This document shows positions 47,623 through 58,820 of a stretch of 64,000 nucleotides of DNA, piece after piece. Each line of letters opens with the position of its first letter. Position 1 is the first letter of the stretch. The position numbers were made by a program, and so were the translations under genes. The notes under the pieces are model-generated. The model was not told the DNA's origin and searched no databases. It saw only the letters and a list, made by a program, of their open reading frames with translations. Origin of the DNA: Artemisia argyi (taxonomy: Eukaryota; Streptophyta; Magnoliopsida; Asterales; Asteraceae); assembly GCA_030686995.1 (NCBI GenBank), contig CM060697.1, forward strand, positions 106,639,272 through 106,703,271, given 5' to 3'.

Positions 47623-48421
47623 AAGCAAAAAACCTTCCTAGATTAACCATATCATAAATTCCAAACTTAAATTCCTAAATCCCTACCTTTTTCCTATAAA
47701 CATATCGACGCAGACTTAATTATTTGAAATTATTCAATTTTGAATAGTCGTCCTGTGGTCTTTCTACATACTCAGAAAACCTTTTTTTTTTTTTTTAAGT
47801 GCACCTTTTCACAAAAATGAACTTACCAACATAATCACAAAGTTGGTTCCAACTTCAAATTCACTCAGCTAATAAGGCCACACATACATAAATAAATACT
47901 GTACACAAGCTACAAATTATTTGCACTAATAAACACAGTAGTAACACTTAAGCATATACATAATCCATATTATCATAAACAAAAGAATTTTAAAGGAACC
48001 AAAAAAAAACTGAAAACAAACCAGAAATTGTTAACGTACAGGGAAAAGAATTTAGGATAGATACTAAACTGAGGAACCAGTTGCAAACGTTGGTTAAACT
48101 AAACTTTTATTCAAAGTTGTTTATGTTTGTGTTCTTTCTCTCTCACATATTTCCACTTTTAAGTGCGGGTGGGACCCACTTCACGAATTTAATTTCTGTT
48201 GTATGTACTGTGAGTGGTTGTGGCACGTGAGAGTGTACGCGTGGGAAGTGGCTGTGTGGAGGCTCGCGTGGGATGGGAAGCGCGTGGCACTTGAGGTAAC
48301 TGTGACTGAGAAAGAATAGATTGATGTTTCTTGTATAGTCAAAAGGAGGCGTAAGAACTTTTTTTCTTTTTTATCTGTGTGTAATTACTATGTCTAGATT
48401 TCCTAAATCTAGTGATATACT
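46734..48421. other. Upstream region of the CHR4-like gene; no coding feature
   Basis: Probable 5' UTR and promoter. An A-rich tract lies at 47,575-47,619. At 48,130-48,300 a short GC-richer island holds a G-box CACGTG (48224-48229) and several GCGTGGGA/GCGCGTGG strings, the most promoter-like part. Minus-strand frame 47,028-47,210 is not supported. Confidence 0.5.
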
Positions 48422-48811
48422 GGGTATGTTTGGCAAAATTAGCTGTAAGCTGTATGCTGTATGTTGTAAGCTGTAAACTGCAAAGCTGTTAACATGAGCT
48501 ACAAGCTGTATTATTTTTTCAATAAAAGTGTTTGGTAAGTTAGCTGTTAAATGTAATTATAAGATATAAATGACATAAAAAGACATATGTATAATTATAA
48601 ATAAATGTTTAGAGGGTATATAAGTAATTTAAAGTTTTAACAGCTCCAAGATATTTAAAAAGCTTCATGGATCAGCTTTTCATTTAGGAACTATTTGTTT
48701 GAAATAAAAGCTTGAAGTTAATGTATCCAAACAGAGCTATTAGTTTAGAAGAGATTATTTTTGTAACAAAAAGCTAACAGCTCCTCAAAAAAGCCCCTAC
48801 CAAACAGGCCC
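48422..48811. mobile_element. Fold-back MITE with GGGTATGTTTGG / GGGCCTGTTTGG ends
   Basis: 390 bp. Left end GGGTATGTTTGGCA and right end, read inward, GGGCCTGTTTGGTA, with ACT on both sides (48419-48421 and 48812-48814). The interior has AGCTGTAAGCTGTATGCTG-type repeats facing AGCTTTT/AACAGCT arms. TIR and 3-bp duplication suggest PIF/Harbinger, as for the MITEs at 1,837 and 9,876. Confidence 0.72.
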
Positions 48812-49109
48812 ACTGTTGCGTTTATAGATGTGTGTCAAAAGACTCGAAACTTTGACAAAATCGATCACCCTTTAATCTTTGGGTGTTGGTACTTGCACTA
48901 TAATACACATATCACAATTATGCATATATCATGTTTGAGATAAATCTTAAACTACCTACTAGTTAGTCTACTCATATTCTTGTAATATGTGGCATGTACA
49001 TATAATTAAAAGAAATAAAATCACAATTAATGCTTTTTTTCTTTTCTCACAATGACTGAATTACATCTCATTCAGGTAAACTATTGTGTATCCATCTCCA
49101 CCATGTTGT

Positions 49110-50078
49110 CAGGGACGGAGCCAAGGGGGTGCCCGCGGGTGCACGTGCACCCCATGAATTTTTTCGATAAAGTGTTAATTTTTTAAAAAATTATCAATTT
49201 TACCTAAATGTATTTTAAATGTACCCGGAGTATTAAATGTGTCTCTAGTATTATTTAGTTCGTATACTTTAAATATAAAATTTTGTAATTGCCCAAAGAT
49301 AAAATAAGTTTAATAAATTCAAGCACAAAAACCCCAAAATAAAATAGGTTTATTAATGGAACAAGTTTATTCATCATCCTAACAATTTACAAAATTCAAA
49401 ATTTAACCAACACACAAAGATGAAATAGGTTCGTAAGTCGTAACATATACTTTTCATTTGTTTATTATGTCTTTTAATGTTTTCATGTTTTGATTTTTTG
49501 TAGGAAATCTTGACTAATTTGTTGGTTCCGTATAGTCGATCATCATCAATAAGGGATTAGGGCAATAAGAATAAGTGAATAACTATGCAATTTCTATTAA
49601 GACAAATAGGGATAATAAGTTTAAGTGATAGTTAACAATATATTAGAATATAAATAGCACCTCAATTGTGTTGTCATGGGGCATTTTTATTGTTGTCGTA
49701 GTTACAATATATATGAAAAGTAGTGCTTAATTGAAGTTGGCTTTAGTCTTGCATGTTGCTACCGCTACGGTTGAAAGATATTTTTTTTAAATGAAGCTCA
49801 TTAAAACTGATTTGCGAAATCGGATGGGTGATGATTATTTTAACAACGCTTTAACTTGTGTGCTATAGAGAAAGAAGAACTTATTAATATTAAAAATGAG
49901 GGTGCATGTAAGTGTTATTTTGTTAAGGGAGATCGTAGAATCACTAATTTGAAAGTAATATGTTCATTTATTTATCGTTTTAATGAAATCTTCGTTCTAA
50001 TTCACGTTTTAACTCTATTATATTAAGGTTCAAAAATATTTGTGCACCCGGTCATATTACTTTCTGGCTCCGTCCCTG
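49110..50078 (+). mobile_element. hAT transposon, internally deleted, 8-bp TSD
   Basis: 969 bp. The perfect 14-bp terminal inverted repeats are CAGGGACGGAGCCA and TGGCTCCGTCCCTG. The 8-bp target duplication CATGTTGT lies at 49102-49109 and 50079-50086. TIR sequence and TSD length are diagnostic for hAT. A transposase C-terminus remnant lies inside. The intact TIRs mean it could still be moved by a related active transposase. Confidence 0.93.
49733..49910 (+). pseudogene. hAT transposase C-terminal (dimerisation) domain remnant
   Basis: Reading the plus strand gives LALVLHVATATVERYFF-like residues, a stop, then MKLIKTDLRNRMGDDYFNN. These match the family pattern LPVATA(S/T)VER...MK..K..LRNRM.D of the hAT C-terminal dimerisation region found in ZMYM1-like plant transposases. 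Stops and lack of upstream domains make it non-functional. Confidence 0.75.
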
Positions 50079-50573
50079 CATGTTGTACTATATGCATTTA
50101 TGATGTTATATTGTGATGTGTGCATCACTTTTTGTGGTTTAAGTATCACCACACTTAATCTTTTTAACTTACAAAATTCATTCTCTCTTATAACACTAGT
50201 ACTAATAAAAGACACAAGATAAGACGCAGATAAGACGCGTCTGTTAAACTGTGTATGAGTTGTATCCTAGTAGGCACATTTATTATGATTAGCATAATTT
50301 ATGGGTGATTACTAATCTACCCAAAATAACCTATGTAACCTCCATATATGTTGCCCATGGTTTGACACTAATCGTGAAGCAATAACAATTATCATTATCA
50401 AAAACACATCACTTTAGCTTCTTATAGCGTCTTGTGGCTAGGTGGAGACATATCCGAAGCGTGCTACTTGTTACATACACATCTCTTCGTCGCTTTTTGG
50501 GTGAAGAAAAGGGAGAAGGGGCGACCGACTTCTTATTTTGGTTGTGTGTATGTGATATTGCTATTTGTAAGTA

Positions 50574-51553
50574 GAGTTAACTACATTTTTTGTCCTTTGT
50601 GGTTTACCGGGTGTAACGATTTTGGTCCAATAGTTTAAAAAGTAACGGATCCAGTCTAAAATCCGACGACCCGTAACACTTTTGGTCCATTTTTCATGAC
50701 TCCGTTAAATTGACTACGTTTGACCATTAGTTTTAGGGGTATTTCTGTCATTCACATATTTTTATTAAACATCAGTGTATAGTTTTTTGCATACAAAGCA
50801 ACAAATACATAAACACAAACACAAATACTCAAACACAAATACAAACACAAACCCTTCCATTCTCTCTTTTTCTTCTCCCTCCCTAGATCTCCGGCCAGCA
50901 ACACCGACCACCACACTACCTTCGACGATACACCAAACACCACCACGACCTCACCAAACAAACAACAAAAAACCACCACGACTTCACCAAAGAAACACAT
51001 ATTTCGAATCTTCTTCAATTTGTATATATAATCTTCTACAAAAACACATAAACTCACTGTATAAATCATAACCATATATCAACTTCACAAACTAGATTAA
51101 CTATCATTTTAACTCTACAAAAATCTATACATATATACATAAACCATAAACATCACAAACTGATAAAACACATTATCAATTCCATTTAATCCTACTCATC
51201 AGTCAACAAATCCAACTCATCAGTCAACAAACTCAAACCACAAATTCATTTACGTCATATAAGCCACCCCTTTTCTTTCTTTACCCTATTTGATTTTTTG
51301 TGGTTTTTGTTGTGGAGCTGTGATTCTTGATTTCTTTTGAAGTTCGTGTCGGTTGATGAATCATTGATGATAAGGAATCTGTGTTTTCCTTTTGTTAGAG
51401 TGATGGTGATTATGGATCTATTTTTTTTCTTGATGTTATAGATCAGATTTTTTTTTTCTTTTAAGGGAAGATGAAGATTTTTTTGATATTTGTGTTGTGT
51501 GTGTTGGATATGATTTTGTTTGTTTGATGTTATAAATGGGTGTTGGATTTGTT

Positions 51554-51610
<57 letters not shown>

Positions 51611-51822
51611 GAAAGAAAGGGCATTTTAGTCATTGTACATCAACATCCGAGGGTATTTTAGTCCTTTTACACTTTTTTAACTAGTCAAACTAATAGTCAA
51701 CAGAAAATGGACCAAAAGTGTTACGGGTCGTCGGATATTGGACTGGATCCGTTACTTTTCAAACTATTGGACCAAAATCGTTATGCCCGATAAACTACAA
51801 TGACCAAAAATGTAGTTAACTC
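50574..51822. mobile_element. Non-autonomous MULE with 9-bp target duplication
   Basis: 1,249 bp. Left end GAGTTAACTACATTTTTTGTC and right end, read inward, GAGTTAACTACATTTTTGGTC. The inverted repeat extends about 150 bp (both contain GACGACCCGTAACACTTTTGG). TTGTAAGTA is duplicated at 50565-50573 and 51823-51831. The interior contains a C-rich ACCACCACGACC stretch, an (AAT)n tract and no transposase. Confidence 0.9.
51555..51608. repeat. (AAT)n microsatellite inside the MULE
   Basis: About 17 AAT units. It generates a spurious poly-isoleucine frame on the minus strand. Confidence 0.95.
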
Positions 51823-53059
51823 TTGTAAGTATATTCGTGTTTAAGTGTTGTATGTGTTGGTGGTGATATTGGTTGTCTTATTACACTATGTTAGTGGTGT
51901 TGCAAAGCTGGCGTGTCGCTGAGTTGGCAGTAGTAATGAAGGTCACTATTACCATTAGTGTAAAGTTGTAACGATTATCACCAAAACAACCGATTAACAA
52001 TTATAACAGTGACCAAGAAACTAACCACACAAAGAAACTCATGTAACACAAACATAATGCACAGTACACTGGTGAGTGCTTATTCACTCACCTTTTCTTG
52101 TTCAAAATTAGACTAAATAAACCAAAAACTAACCCAAATTGCCAAATAATGTATGTTTTTGTGTTTGTGAATGTGCAAGAACGGATATTTAAGAAAAAGA
52201 CGAAAAACAACGAGAAAACGACAAAACCGAGCACGAGAATGGAATGAGAGTCAATGGCCGTAGCTAGGGGAAAATATTGGTCAAGTTGAGCTCAATTATT
52301 CATAAGAAGTCCTTGGAGTTTAAAGAATTACAAGATTGACCTTTCATATGGAAGTTTCAAGAAATTACAAGAATGGTCCCTAAACTTTCAGAGATTGACA
52401 ACTTTGATCCTTAAAGAATAATTGAAGAAAAAGTCAACCTAAGCCCTTCATCTTTTCAAGATTGGCAAGTTATGCCCTTGAAAACATTTTTTGGAGATTG
52501 GCAATTAGGCCCGTAGAGTTTCTGAAATTTACACTAAAGGTCCTTGTAATTTCTAAAGCTTAAATCGGATTCTATATTAATCCTAAATACACTAATAAAG
52601 CTTGGTCCAAGTACACTAAACCCAAAGCCCAAAAACATAAAAAGCCCACAATCCCTTTTACCCTTACCCGGCCTGCTAACCAAACCCGGTCAAACTTACT
52701 TTAACCCACAAGTCAAACAAATAAAAAATCATTTTACCCTTCCCGCCCCCCAATTCACCCCTTTTACCAGACACATGAACCCTAAAATACTCACCCCGTA
52801 CAATTACGGTAATTAAGGGTATGATAATCAAATCAGATGGTTTCTAGAAGGTGTCAGAGGTGTCAGTATCAAGGAAACACACGAATGGTGAACGTGGCAT
52901 CCTCTCATTGGGTAAAACACCTCATCAAATATTGATCCAAGGGTGATTATTGAAAGGCAATGATTGGGATATGATTGGAGGGCTTGGATTTGCTCAAAAG
53001 AAACACAACTCGCACGGATTGCCAGCATGGACTTCTACAACCCCAAGCTCCTCTCTCGG

Positions 53060-53072
53060 CTATAAATAGAGG
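53060..53072 (+). promoter_or_regulatory. TATA box of the long LTR-like repeat
   Basis: CTATAAATAGAGG, with a corresponding CTATAAAAAAGCC in the inverted relative near 16,400. Likely a retrotransposon promoter rather than a host one. Confidence 0.45.
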
Positions 53073-54211
53073 ATCATTTTCCTTCATTTTGTATGTAGAT
53101 TAGCGTAGGGAAACTCTACCAATTTGTATTTTCATTTCTCTTTAGTCGTAATCTAGTTTTTAAATACATTGTAATATCAATTTGAATTTACTTAATAAAT
53201 CTTAGTTTTCATTTCTCAATTGCTCTATTGAATTTCAACTTACTTTTTAGCTTTACTGTTTCAATCTAAGCTCCTTATAAACTCATTTACTTAGCTGTTA
53301 TATTTGTTTGTTTCATCAAAATTTCAAAAACAATAAAAATCAGAAAATATAAAAATATAAAAAATAATGTTTCAATTTGATTAAATCAGCTTGGATTCAA
53401 GCTATTTGTAGTTTAAATAATCTCATACTAGCTTTTTAGCTCTTGTGAGACCTTATTGTAGCTTAAATCAGTTCAAGTTTCTCAATTCCACTCAAAGTCA
53501 ACAAAAGTCAACAGGGATGAGATCATGAAGGAATGGGTGATTCAGTGTTGATTTATGGTTACTATGGGGATGATAAGCCTATCTAAATATAGGCATAGTA
53601 CAAATGTTCCCTCTGTTTAGCTGAGGGTTGATTTGTAAGTCCTCATTTACACTTTTTCAAGTTTTAATCTGCATATATTAGTGAAATAGATTAGCTACTG
53701 TTCATTTAGCTTGTTTCTGATTATTATAGCTTGTTTTAGTAGTTTACAGCTTTATTAGTGTTCTTAATATACTATTGAATGTTTTAGAGTAATATTAGTT
53801 TGTTATAGCTTGTCATTAAGTGATTATGCATTTCATAGGTTTAGATGTTAGTTTGGGGAATTTTTTGTTAAATTGTTCTTATAATCACATCAGTGAGTTA
53901 GATTGATCAATAGATTGGTGTTGGTAAGCCTGATTTGAGATTGATAGTGTATTCGGATTATAAAGGAGTGTTTGGATCAGCTCATAATTAGGAGTAGTGG
54001 TTGCTATTTTGTTGATCCATCTGCACCATTAGACCACATTAGGTTAGAATAGGTTTATAGTAGCATAAAATCAATAGAATAAATACATAAATAGTCAACC
54101 TTAGGTTTTGATTTTGTTAACTGCTTTAAATAGTGATATTAGTTAGTATAATCTTAGAGATAGGTGTAATTTAGTATTAGTTAACATAATATCAAAACTA
54201 GGTTTAGTTTA

Positions 54212-55991
54212 TGTGGAAAACTAAAAGGGGGGGTTGAATAGTTTACCGGTTTTAAACTTGATTTTCTTCTAATACTTTTACGTGTAATTAACAATTAAGA
54301 CGTATTAAACAATAAATTATATGCAAGAATAAAAGTAAGAAATGATCAAACAATAACACGATTGTTTATCGTGGTTCGGCTACAAGGACTCTTTTTCCTT
54401 GCCCTACTCCACGCCCCGGGTATCCAACTCGAGAGCTTTCTTGCACTAGTCAACAAGCTCCTTTATCCGGCGGAGAAAACCTTACACGTCGCTTACACAC
54501 TATTTCCGACACTAAGCTAGATGTCGAGTTCTTTCACAAGGGTACAACCACTCCCAATAGTTCTTTTACAAGGGTACAACAACTCCTGATACTCTAAGTA
54601 TTTTGAGGACTAAAATACTAACCGATCACTACAAATGGATACAATACAATGAAGTATAAACTTTACTAGTTTTCACTATGCTATGCTAGACAAGTCTTGC
54701 AACGTTGTGTTGAAGCTTGTAAGTTCGTGATCTTCTTGCTACAAAGAAAGACTCACAAATATGAAAGTGTACTGAGTTAGAAATGAAGTATATGCAGTGT
54801 ATTATGTTAGAGTGTGATAAGAAAAACTCAAGGAGTAGGTTGCTATTTATAGGCCAACAATCAGGCCAACCCACGGATACGGCGGAACCCATCCTTTGGT
54901 TCCGTCCGTTGTCCCCTTGGTTTAAAATTGCATGCATCGCGAAACCTGATGCGAGGTTGTTCCAGGATGCGGCCTAATGCGAACGCATCACATCGCAACA
55001 GTGTATTGCTCGCATCGGATGCAATGGACGCATCACTACGCAACAGTTTTAATTTGGACTTTTATAGTTTAAGTTGACTTTTTATTTCTGGTCAAACCAG
55101 TAAGTTCACATATTTGGTGTTATAACGTTAAGTAATATCATTATGCACGTCACTTATTCCATATTTAATTTACTTGTAGAGTAAATTAAGTAGAAATATT
55201 ATATATTTTTTATTTATTACCTATCATCGCGCGCCCGTGATGCGCTTGTAGCCGCATCGCGCATCACGCATTGGTCTTTTGGACCTTGAGCACAACAGAT
55301 CGCCGCACGCAATTTAAAACCAAGGTTGTCCCTGAGGGTTCCGCCAGACAGCCTGACAGAATCCTCCATAAAATATTAGAAAATCTAACACAATATTCTC
55401 AAGATCTCACAAAGTCAACTTTGAGATCTTGAGTATGAATCTATACATAATAAAACATGTTTCTTACACACATGTTTCCTTGAAGGGACATGTATGATGC
55501 AAAAGATGATGTAAGTTACATTATATTTCTAATTTTAGATATTCCTAAAAGAGAAAGTATACTTGTAAAAATAGTTTATGTATAGAATCAAAACATGTTT
55601 GTTTGAGATGTTTAGCAAGTGAATATTTTACAAAAAAGAGTTTGCTTGCTTATATCCTAATATGACATACTATTTAGTAAACTTGCTAAATATACATAAG
55701 AGACATTTTCAGCACATGTACTTAAACTAAAGTATACTTACTTAGAAATTACTTTGTGAAAACATGTAAATGTAGTTTGAGTGAAGTTAAGTAAAAGACT
55801 TTTAAACTATATTTATGATTTGCCAAAAATAAACTTTACCTTTTGTAGTTAACAAAACTAAGAAAGATCGTAAAACATAAATAACGTTTTTAGGCGATGT
55901 TTGTATTAACAGTTTAGATAATCTGAAATTCAATTTGGTCAAACTTGAGTTGGTAAATAAAACGTCAAATATGCATCATAATTATTCCACA
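54212..55991. mobile_element. Candidate nested insertion with TGTGGAA...TTCCACA ends
   Basis: A 1,780-bp stretch that begins TGTGGAAAACTAAAAGGGGG and ends ATTATTCCACA. The TG...CA ends with a 7-bp inverted repeat are LTR-like. The interior (GTGGTTCGGCTACAAGGACTC, 54,371) is GC-richer than the surroundings. No identical target duplication is visible (GTTTA against GAAAC), so it may be decayed or wrongly delimited. Repeated GATGCGN GCATCG-type motifs occur at 54,940-55,270. Confidence 0.4.
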
Positions 55992-56746
55992 GAAACCTGA
56001 TCTAGGCTTAATTTGGACTAGCAATTGAGGTTCTTCCATAAGGATTTTTGGTTTGTAGGGTTTCCGGTAGTATAGTCTTGCTTTTGCCCCACTAAGATTT
56101 CACTTCAGAGCTTATTAGGTGTGCTAATTGAGGTCTGCATTAAGCTGTTGCAGCCATTGTATGCTGATTGAATTTTAGACCTGCACTTGTGTTTAACTAC
56201 TTGTAACCTGAGCTTATATGTGTTTATTGAATTGATTTGGGCCTGCTTAAGTGCAATTCAAAGTTCCTGATGTAACAACCGTGGTTTTAGCAGGTCAGTT
56301 TGACTGATAGTCTTAACTCGGTTGACGTTTGTTTGGTGTGTCTTAGGTGATTGAAGTGATATATGTGTGTTATAGGTGAGTTTTAGCACTAAATCCCTTT
56401 GTGTGGTGTTGTTTTTGTGAGTGAGTAATGTTGATTATTTGGGAAAGTTCATTTTAATCACCTTTGTGTTGTAGAAATGGCTTGAAGTTTTGGTGTTTTT
56501 GTATTTTTGTGTAACGAGTCTTCGTTCATGTATTTGAGCGTTAGCAAGTTACGAGGAGTTTGTTTTTAGGTGTTATACATTTATAAAGGGTGAAAATCTA
56601 TTTTTGGAAACTTTGTTTTGAAAATGATTATTTTTCCGGTTGTCGTAAAAATTAAGATTTGTCGCGTAAAATGTTAGGTTTCGATATGGGAATACATAAA
56701 ATATAAAAAGTATGAGGTTTTGAGTGTAATAAATTAATTTAATAAA

Positions 56747-56749
<3 letters not shown>

Positions 56750-56813
<64 letters not shown>
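56750..56813. repeat. (AT)n microsatellite in the solo LTR
   Basis: About 32 AT units. Confidence 0.97.
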
Positions 56814-56816
<3 letters not shown>

Positions 56817-58130
56817 TAAAAATCGGCTGGAAGATGGATAAGGGGAAAAATGAAACCCAATTGTAGCCCAATTACAACTCTAAGTTAAGTAATTATCCAC
56901 TAAATAATTATAAATACAAAATCAAAGTTCCCAATCCCTTTGTCCTGCAATTTTGGGTCGACACAAGGAGGAAACAAGAAGAAAAAAAAATTAGGGTTTC
57001 ATAGTTTTCAAGCAATAATCAAGAATCAAGGTAAAATCCTTAACCCTTATGTGTAATTAATTAGTTATTGATCTAATTCATGCAATATAAAGTATGATGG
57101 ATTAGGGTTTGTGTTAACTTCTGTAAATAATGTTAGTAAAACATGTTAGGATGATTAGATGTTAATAATATGGTAATTGGTTAACAGAATTGAGTGTAAA
57201 ACGCGTTAGATTATGTGTTAGAGTTTGGACAGAAAAGTAGTGTTGTAAAGATGTGAGTGTAATTAATAGATGGTGAAGAGTTAAGTCACAAATTTCAGGT
57301 CTAAATTGAAGTATAATGAAAGAGTTTTTCAAAAAGTCCAGCCACAATCGATTTTAAGGTCGGGAAGTCGGTCTTTTGATTTTTCTTTGTTAAGGTGTCA
57401 AAGCTGTCAAACCGGGACAGATTTTGGGTAAAAGTTTGAGGGTGTTTTGTGGTTGTAAAAGTGGTATTTTGACTAGGCCTTCTGAAATAGTTAAGTATTA
57501 GGTTATATTAGACTACCACGAAAAGGATTCGCGATAAAAACTTGTGGAACTATTTTATGTAAATCAAAACTTTTTGGTGTGCGTTCAGATCCGAATTTGA
57601 GTAGTTGACAAGTTTGATTTTCTTTTGAGTACTTGTGTGTGTTATTGGTCCATGGCCTTCTGGGATTAGCTTCTATGCTTATGAGAGACCATGGTGAATT
57701 TTTAGAGTGAGTTTTTGAGCTTTATTTGTCGTGATTTTATGTGGGCGAATGTACCCAAAAATTATGCGTTTTCTGATTTTAAAGGTGCAAGGGATTTAGT
57801 GAGTGTTAAGTTATGGTAGTGGTTAGTATGGTGTCTAGGAGATCCATGGTGGGGCATATGAGTCTTAGACATCCATCATATGTGTATTACATGGGTTATA
57901 GCTTTTAGCTTGGCCATGTGTAATGTGGATTTATTTTGTGTGTTATAGATTGTGATTGGTTTTGTGGAAGCTGCGGAGTTTAAGGTGAGTTCATAGTCCG
58001 ACTTTTATATTGGTTTTTTTTAAACTTGGAATGGAAATGATGCTTGTGTTAAAGTTACTGTGATTATGTGTTTTAAATGCATGGACTTGCGAGTGTTATT
58101 ATATGTGTTTGCATGCTAAGTGATTATTGT

Positions 58131-58267
58131 GAGAATCAAGGGTAGAACTGTACCTGAGATGAGAAGGGTAGAACTGTACCCAAGTGATGAAAACTGCGTG
58201 AGAATCGAGGGTAGAACTGTACCTGAGATGAGAAGGGTAGAACTGTACCCAAGTGGTGAAATTTGTG
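58131..58267 (+). repeat. Tandem repeat of about 68 bp, two copies, with inner sub-repeats
   Basis: Each unit (from GAGAATCAAGGGTAGAACTG and GAGAATCGAGGGTAGAACTG) itself holds two GGGTAGAACTGTACC blocks. A second small repeat, GGATCGGTGGACACGTTCCG / GGATCGGGGGACACGTTCCG, follows at 58,337-58,389. All lie inside the solo LTR. Confidence 0.88.
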
Positions 58268-58820
58268 TGGGAAATCAATTGGGAGGATGTTTATCCTATT
58301 GCTCGCGTATTGCGACTCAATTGATGAAAGAATTGGATCGGTGGACACGTTCCGTCCTAACTAAATGGATCGGGGGACACGTTCCGTCCCATTGGTTGTT
58401 TTTAATTGTGTGATTGTGTGTTTACGTGTATAATAACTTGTCTTGCTGTCATGCTATGTGGTATAATCACAGTTAACCGGTTGCCTACGGTGTGTGTGTC
58501 TAAACCTATGAATCTCACCAACATTATGTTGACGTTTTAAGCATCATTTTCAGGTGAGCTTTCTAAGGATAAGATAGAAGGATGTAGATAGACGAGACCT
58601 TAGTTGCATTGGAAGTGGTTTAACATCTATGTTTGAATTTATATATTGTTTCAGATTTTGTTTTGGTTGTTTTGTTTTGGGGTATTGTTACAACACTTTG
58701 TGTTTGTACTTTGCTCTATTTTTGTGCATGTAGTTGTTCTCTATATAGACACCAGGTGTTGTGATGATATCCATGAAGTTACACCTTCACGTTTCCTCCT
58801 TGGTGAGGTGTGACACCTGA

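Larger units (their letters stand above)
48880..50170. mobile_element. Fold-back DNA element split by the hAT insertion
   Basis: The left arm (AATCTTTGGGTGTTGGTACTT...ACACATATCACAATTATGCATAT, 48,880-48,935) pairs with a right arm (ATATGCATTTATGATG...ATTGTGATGTGTGCATCAC...AAGTATCACCACACTTAATC, 50,091-50,162). Ends and TSD are not resolved. The hAT lies between the arms. Confidence 0.45.
56271..58815 (+). mobile_element. Solo LTR, 2,545 bp, with 5-bp TSD
   Basis: Starts TGTAACAACCGTGG and ends GAGGTGTGACA (TG...CA). It is flanked by CCTGA at 56266-56270 and 58816-58820. No internal retrotransposon domains are present, so this is a solo LTR left by recombination between two LTRs. It contains an (AT)n tract and a 68-bp tandem repeat. 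The TGTAACA start is common for Ty3/Gypsy LTRs. Confidence 0.85.

Noticed and set aside
51436..51633. Minus-strand frame with a long isoleucine run
   Set aside because: It is a translation of the (AAT)n microsatellite inside the MULE, not a gene.
56573..56860. Minus-strand frame with alternating Tyr-Ile
   Set aside because: It is a translation of the (AT)n tract within the solo LTR.
58120..58413. 97-codon frame with repeated RVELYPS units
   Set aside because: It is a by-product of the tandem repeat in the solo LTR; no conserved domain and no gene structure.
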